DNA from: Ampullaceana balthica | Taxonomy: Eukaryota; Mollusca; Gastropoda; Lymnaeidae | DNA: 64,000 nt | Assembly (NCBI GenBank): GCA_944989445.1 | Contig: CALYLW010000052.1 | Span: 841,058-905,057 of the forward strand | Direction of reading: 5' to 3' | Shown: in pieces, positions 60,011 through 64,000 of the stretch | Position numbering within the stretch: position 1 is the first letter of the stretch | Layout of the letters: every line of letters starts with the position of its first letter | Program-made: the position numbers and the translations under genes | Notes under the pieces: generated by a model | What the model was told of the DNA's origin: nothing | The model's input: only the letters and a program-made list of their open reading frames with translations | The model's database searches: none

Positions 60011-60892
60011 TTTTACACCTAAAATCAGTTTGAAATCATCCCACATCTCTAACTAAACTAAAATAAATGTGCCTCATTCTGATTGTATGGATCATAAAAA
60101 TGTGCCAGTCATTTAAAATACATTTCCAGGAAATGAAACGGGACATTTTTTTAAAGGGGGGTGCTCATACTTTTTAAAAAACACTTTAAACCATACTATT
60201 GCGCAAACCAAGAAATAAACTAACCAATAACATTTTAATTTTAAACAAATTAATAACTGACAACTGCATGTGTTAGAATCTAGGGTACGAATGGTATCGA
60301 TCGACCGGAAAGAGGAAAAAACCTTTACAAAGTCAATATTTCATTTACGCGTTTACTTAGGGGACAAAAAAAACAACACAAAAAAAACCAAACAAACAAA
60401 CACACACACACAAAAAAAGAGTAAACTATGTGTAGAGTAAAGACTGGCAACGTAGGTAGAAGCGTAGGCAACCGACTTTAAATTTTAAAAAATAAAATAT
60501 TAAAAAGTTCAAATAAGACTTTAAAATTATCCTATCATGTTTTGATTTTTAAAAAAATCTGCCTGGGACTAGTAAGAAATGTTTCTAGCTGTAACTCCGG
60601 TATATAATGACGCTGCTCACTCGTCACGTCTAAGCTCCCAATTTTAAATTTTTTTAAAAACAGCTTCGATACGTAAGTCACTTTGAGAATGCTCTAGATA
60701 TGGGGAAATTTCCCAAGGCATGGCACCACTGTCTTGATGAAAAAAAACAAAACAAAGAACAACAAACCCCACATTTGTCTACACTCTAAGCGATTCTGGA
60801 ATTTATAAAATTATAAGCGGCATAGAGTCAAATAAAATCATGAACTTTAATATTTACATAAACAAAACAAAATCTGTAGTTAAAAGTACGAA
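60011..60892. other. 5' flank of OCIAD1
   Basis: AT-rich sequence with A/C-rich simple stretches near 60365-60420. The OCIAD1 promoter and 5' UTR should be here, but no defined element was recognised. Confidence 0.35.
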
Positions 60893-63596
60893 ATGACCGA
60901 AACGGCTTCACGTCCTAGTCCTGTAGAAACCTCTAAACCATGGCCTGCGAGCGAGTTCCAAGATCCAAATACAGCAGATCAGGAGAAGGGTCCCAATCGC
61001 ATACAGATGCCTGTATGAAATTCAATAATTATTAGACGCAATAGTAATAAATTTAATAATCTGAGAGTGTGACTGTGGTTCGGTGGTGTAACTTTGGCCT
61101 TGGCGTACTTAGGTAGGACTTAGACTTAGGTCAGGGGTGTCTAAACCTTTTGTTTTGCAAATATTCTGCACATGCACAGGAAATTGGAGAATTAGTGGTC
61201 TTTCTTCTTGTTTTGTGTGGTATGAGTTGCCCTAACAAACCAGGAAAACCAAAACATTTCATTAACAAAATTCAAAACTCTAATGAAAATGCAATACAAT
61301 ACTCGACAAGAAACATGGTCCATGGTCATGGATAAGTGTAGGATAAAAGTAAGTAGTAAAAAGTTCCCCTTTCAGACCATACTGGCCTATAGCCTGTGGG
61401 GCAAGTGAAGCAGCATTCACAATTTTTTATAGCCACTGTATACAAGGGGATTGTGTGGCTAGCACAATGCCCAGCCGCCTTTACTTCCCCAACTGATGTC
61501 GGGTACACCTTCACCGAGACTCGAACCCATGACTCTCAGTATTCCAGCCAAGGGCTCCCACTCAACCACAGCGCCTCTTGTACGAAAATAAAATAATAAT
61601 AATAATAATAACCCCCTTTCCAGTCCATGACGGACTATGGGGCATGTGAAGTAGCGTTCACAAGTTTTATTTAGGCACCACTAACAAGCATGGGATTGTG
61701 TGGCTAGCACAATGCTCGGGGCCTTGCCAGCACCGAGAATAGAACCCGTGACTCTCTTCTGTCTCGGTTCGGCAGTCCAGCGCGCTACCGCTAGACCACC
61801 GCGGCCCTCTAAGAAAAGAAAAGATACTCTAAATTCCACAACATTCCAGGCAGTACTGCAACAGATTGAGCATAAACTGTGAATTCGTCTTGTGGAAATA
61901 AAGAAAAGTTATCTATAAGAATTACGATGCATCTTTATAATAAAGACTTGTTTTGTTGATTCAAGTCAAATCCTAGACTTACTAATACTCACTTAAAGTC
62001 AAATCTCCCATTCACTAACTTTCATATTCATGACTTGATGCTACCATACATTAATAGTTTTAAATTATATATTGTTATTTTAAAGTAAAGAAAGTGTAAC
62101 TTAAAATTCTGTTTTTGCCTATTACCGCACAATAAAAAAAAACCAAATAAACTGTGATAATTTCTGGAGCCTTTAATTATTATTGCTTCTTGTTCTAGGT
62201 GTTGACAGAGGAGGAAAGAAGGATTATGAAAGAATGTGAACGAGATAGCTTCTACTTAAGAGGTAGGTTTTTATTATGAACTTTTAGCAGAATTATTTTT
62301 TATCTAAAATTGTTTTCAAAACTTTCAACTTTGAGTGTGGAGATGATGGTAACATTGCCATAAGGCTAGAAAGCAGACCGTATGCTAAGTTGGCTAAAGT
62401 TTCTAGTAACATCATTATCAATCAGTGGCGCCACAGACCATTAAGGTTCCTAGTTGGTTAGCTACATCCTTCTATTTGGAAAATTCTTTGACTACCTGCA
62501 TGCACAGATGCCCATTGATAAACCTTTTTCTACATTGTAATCCTAAACAGTATTCTATTTGTGTATACTTAACAGTTATTTGATTAAAATTGTCTCTCCT
62601 CTCATTCTCAGCTTTACCATTATCTATTGGAACTATGACTGGTGCTTTTTTCATGGTTAAAAATGGTAAGTTTGATTAAATTAGACCCATAGTTTTTAAA
62701 AAAAATACAGAAATTATCAGCATAATTCTGTGCCTTTAGTAAAGAAGTTAACTATCACCCAAATTAGTTAGACTTAGTTTTAATCATTCAATCAAACTAA
62801 GTCTAATAGTTTGAAATAGTATCAGGCCAAAACAGATATAACAGACATTAAGAAAAAAATAATATCCTTGATGTGGCATATCAAATACATGTATATTTAT
62901 TTAATTATTTAAGTGAAATTTTTTTTTCAATATAAGTTGCATTTTATATTTCTATATTTTTATTCCATTTTTTTTCAAATCGGATATTGTAAAAAGAGAA
63001 AAGAATTAATTTTAGTACAAAAATCTTAATTTTGCATTTCTTTTCTCCTGTTCAGGCCGTTGGACTCCTCACCCAAAATTTGGAGCAATTCCTAAAATGA
63101 TGAGTGAGTTTGTTCTTTTGTATTTTGTCCTCAGAGACCTTAAAAGCGCATAAACTCTAAAATGTTAACTTCTTGAACATTTTTATAGTAAATATATTCT
63201 TGGCATGTATCATGCTCATATAAATTTATTTATTGTTCATGTTTATTTTCACTGTAAGGATTCTTACCATCATTATCTGCTTTTAAAAAGGAAAACAACT
63301 TCTCCCTATGTCAATATAGTAAATGGAACTCCTCAAAATACTTTTTTAACCAAAGATATTTGTTATGAGTCATGAGTATTTACGAAAAACTTAGTTTACA
63401 TGTATTTTGTTGTGGCCATAATTATTTCTGTCACAATCTTTCAAATGTTGGTCACAGTTGCTGGAAGTATTGCATATTTCTTTGGCAAGTTAACTTATCT
63501 TCCGAAATGCCAGCAGAAAATTCTGGAAAAGATTCCTAATTCAAACTTGGCAGCAACGATAAGAAAATCCAAAGGACTCCCTAATCCAGAAGAACA
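60893..63596 (+). CDS. OCIAD1: OCIA domain-containing protein 1 (OCIAD1), 3' part outside window
   Basis: Small membrane protein of mitochondria/endosomes, linked in other animals to respiratory-complex assembly and cell signalling. Exons: 60893-61012, 62199-62262, 62612-62665, 63056-63103, 63458-63596; frames join cleanly, giving about 141 residues so far (human 245). The start ATG opens MTETASRPSPVETSKPWPAS. The OCIA domain follows: VLTEEERRIMKECERDSFY, then two hydrophobic segments (LSIGTMTGAFFMV; IAGSIAYFFGKLTYLPKCQQ), and ATIRKSKG. The last exon ends CA|GTAAGT, a strong donor. If unspliced, the same bases give CAG TAA and a 142-residue short form. The rest should lie beyond 64000. Confidence 0.92.
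61372..61580 (-). mobile_element. tRNA-derived SINE, reverse, third head type
   Basis: On the minus strand, the head near 61580 carries GCTGTGGTTGAGTGGGAGCC and the B-box ATGGGTTCGAGTC. The body includes the complement of GGATTGTGTGGCTAGCACAA. The core is shared with the neighbouring SINE while the head differs. It lies in OCIAD1 intron 1. Confidence 0.7.
61585..61808 (-). mobile_element. tRNA-derived SINE, reverse copy of 23987-24197 family
   Basis: The complement reads GGCCGCGGTGGTCTAGCGGT, then CTGGACTGCCGAACCGAGAC, GGGTTCTATTCTCGG and CATTGTGCTAGCCACACAAT, ending in (ATT)n. It is nearly identical to the copy in MAGT1 intron 10, showing an active or recently active family. It lies in OCIAD1 intron 1. 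Confidence 0.85.
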
Positions 63597-64000
63597 GTAA
63601 GTTTTCCTTTTTAGTAGTGTTCTTTTCTTTTGTGACATTTTTTTTTCCTTTGTGACAATTGTTTTTCCCCATCACCAACATTTGACTGACACAAGTTATA
63701 TCACGTCTTGATATTAAACAATGAAATATTTGTTTCTTTGTGTTGCTCTTCAACACATATGAAATGTTTCAGTTGTCTAACTTTTTGCCCATTATTAAGA
63801 CAACTATTGTTGTTTTGATCTTGGCTATGTTATTAATGGATTCATTGTATTTTCTTCTGGTTTCCTTTGGACTGAAAGATATGCTCTGATTATTGACAGT
63901 TTATAGCAGAGCGACCTAAGCAATGTGCATGTGTGGTAGATGGTGTTCTGCACTAAATCCCTCTGGAGAATAAATGAGTGCATGTCAATATAAATATGAT
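63597..64000. other. Start of OCIAD1 intron 5 (presumed)
   Basis: No coding exon, acceptor with a following OCIAD1-like frame, or repeat was recognised up to the end of the window. Confidence 0.4.

Noticed and set aside
61700..61882. 60-residue frame with PAPRIEP... translation
   Set aside because: It is SINE sequence read through; the same peptide-like string arises in reverse at 23873-24070 from the other SINE copy.

Overview
The window looks like animal nuclear DNA, most likely from a lophotrochozoan and probably a gastropod mollusc. This assignment is inferred from four things: AT-rich sequence, short exons in long introns with GT/AG borders, orthologs of conserved animal genes, and a dense mix of hAT, pogo, RTE, CR1/L2, Penelope-type and tRNA-SINE copies like that of snail genomes. 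No prokaryotic features were seen. Splice models were built by eye from reading frame, GT/AG borders and family resemblance.

Five host genes can be supported. (1) PWP2 (+, 1244-21195) is an SSU-processome WD40 protein; 18 exons are visible and only the tiny first coding exon is missing upstream. (2) An intronless, strongly diverged seven-transmembrane receptor (-, 12922-14595) sits antisense inside the 7.8-kb intron of PWP2. (3) The OST3/OST6-type oligosaccharyltransferase subunit MAGT1/TUSC3 (-, 23267-34992) has 11 exons and is convergent with PWP2. (4) MCMDC2 (-, 41617-59282) is a meiotic MCM-like protein; 21 exons give about 672 residues, including an 18-nt microexon. (5) OCIAD1 (+, from 60893) is divergent from MCMDC2 and runs off the right end. 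The genes are functionally unrelated (rRNA processing, signalling, N-glycosylation, meiotic recombination, mitochondria/endosome) and do not form a pathway.

Region by region: 1-898, one arm of a tRNA-like, palindrome-rich repeat. 1244-21195, PWP2 with hAT MITEs (2740-4040, 6225-7209), a small MITE family, LINE debris, the receptor, and a nearly intact RTE-like LINE (15788-18964) with 13-bp target duplications. 21196-23266, facing 3' ends. 23267-34992, MAGT1 with two pogo-like elements, a tRNA SINE, a hAT MITE and a second copy of the palindromic repeat. 35000-41600, intergenic DNA made almost wholly of nested DNA transposons. 41617-59282, MCMDC2 with an unclassified 2.24-kb TIR element, a 35-bp minisatellite, and a CR1/L2 LINE tail split by a 3.1-kb hAT. 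59283-64000, SINEs and OCIAD1.

Introns not itemised (for example 7866-8348, 12441-12900, 14600-15774, 18978-19665, 19885-20251, 41710-42648, 46544-46750, 47000-47667, 54390-55226 and 55325-55946) hold AT-rich sequence in which I saw no gene or classifiable repeat. The most novel material is in the mobile DNA: the 2.24-kb TIR element with an unrecognised charged protein, a hAT copy carrying a GIY-YIG fragment between perfect 50-bp inverted repeats, a hAT MITE with a triplicated right end, and MITEs that carry tRNA-like modules.
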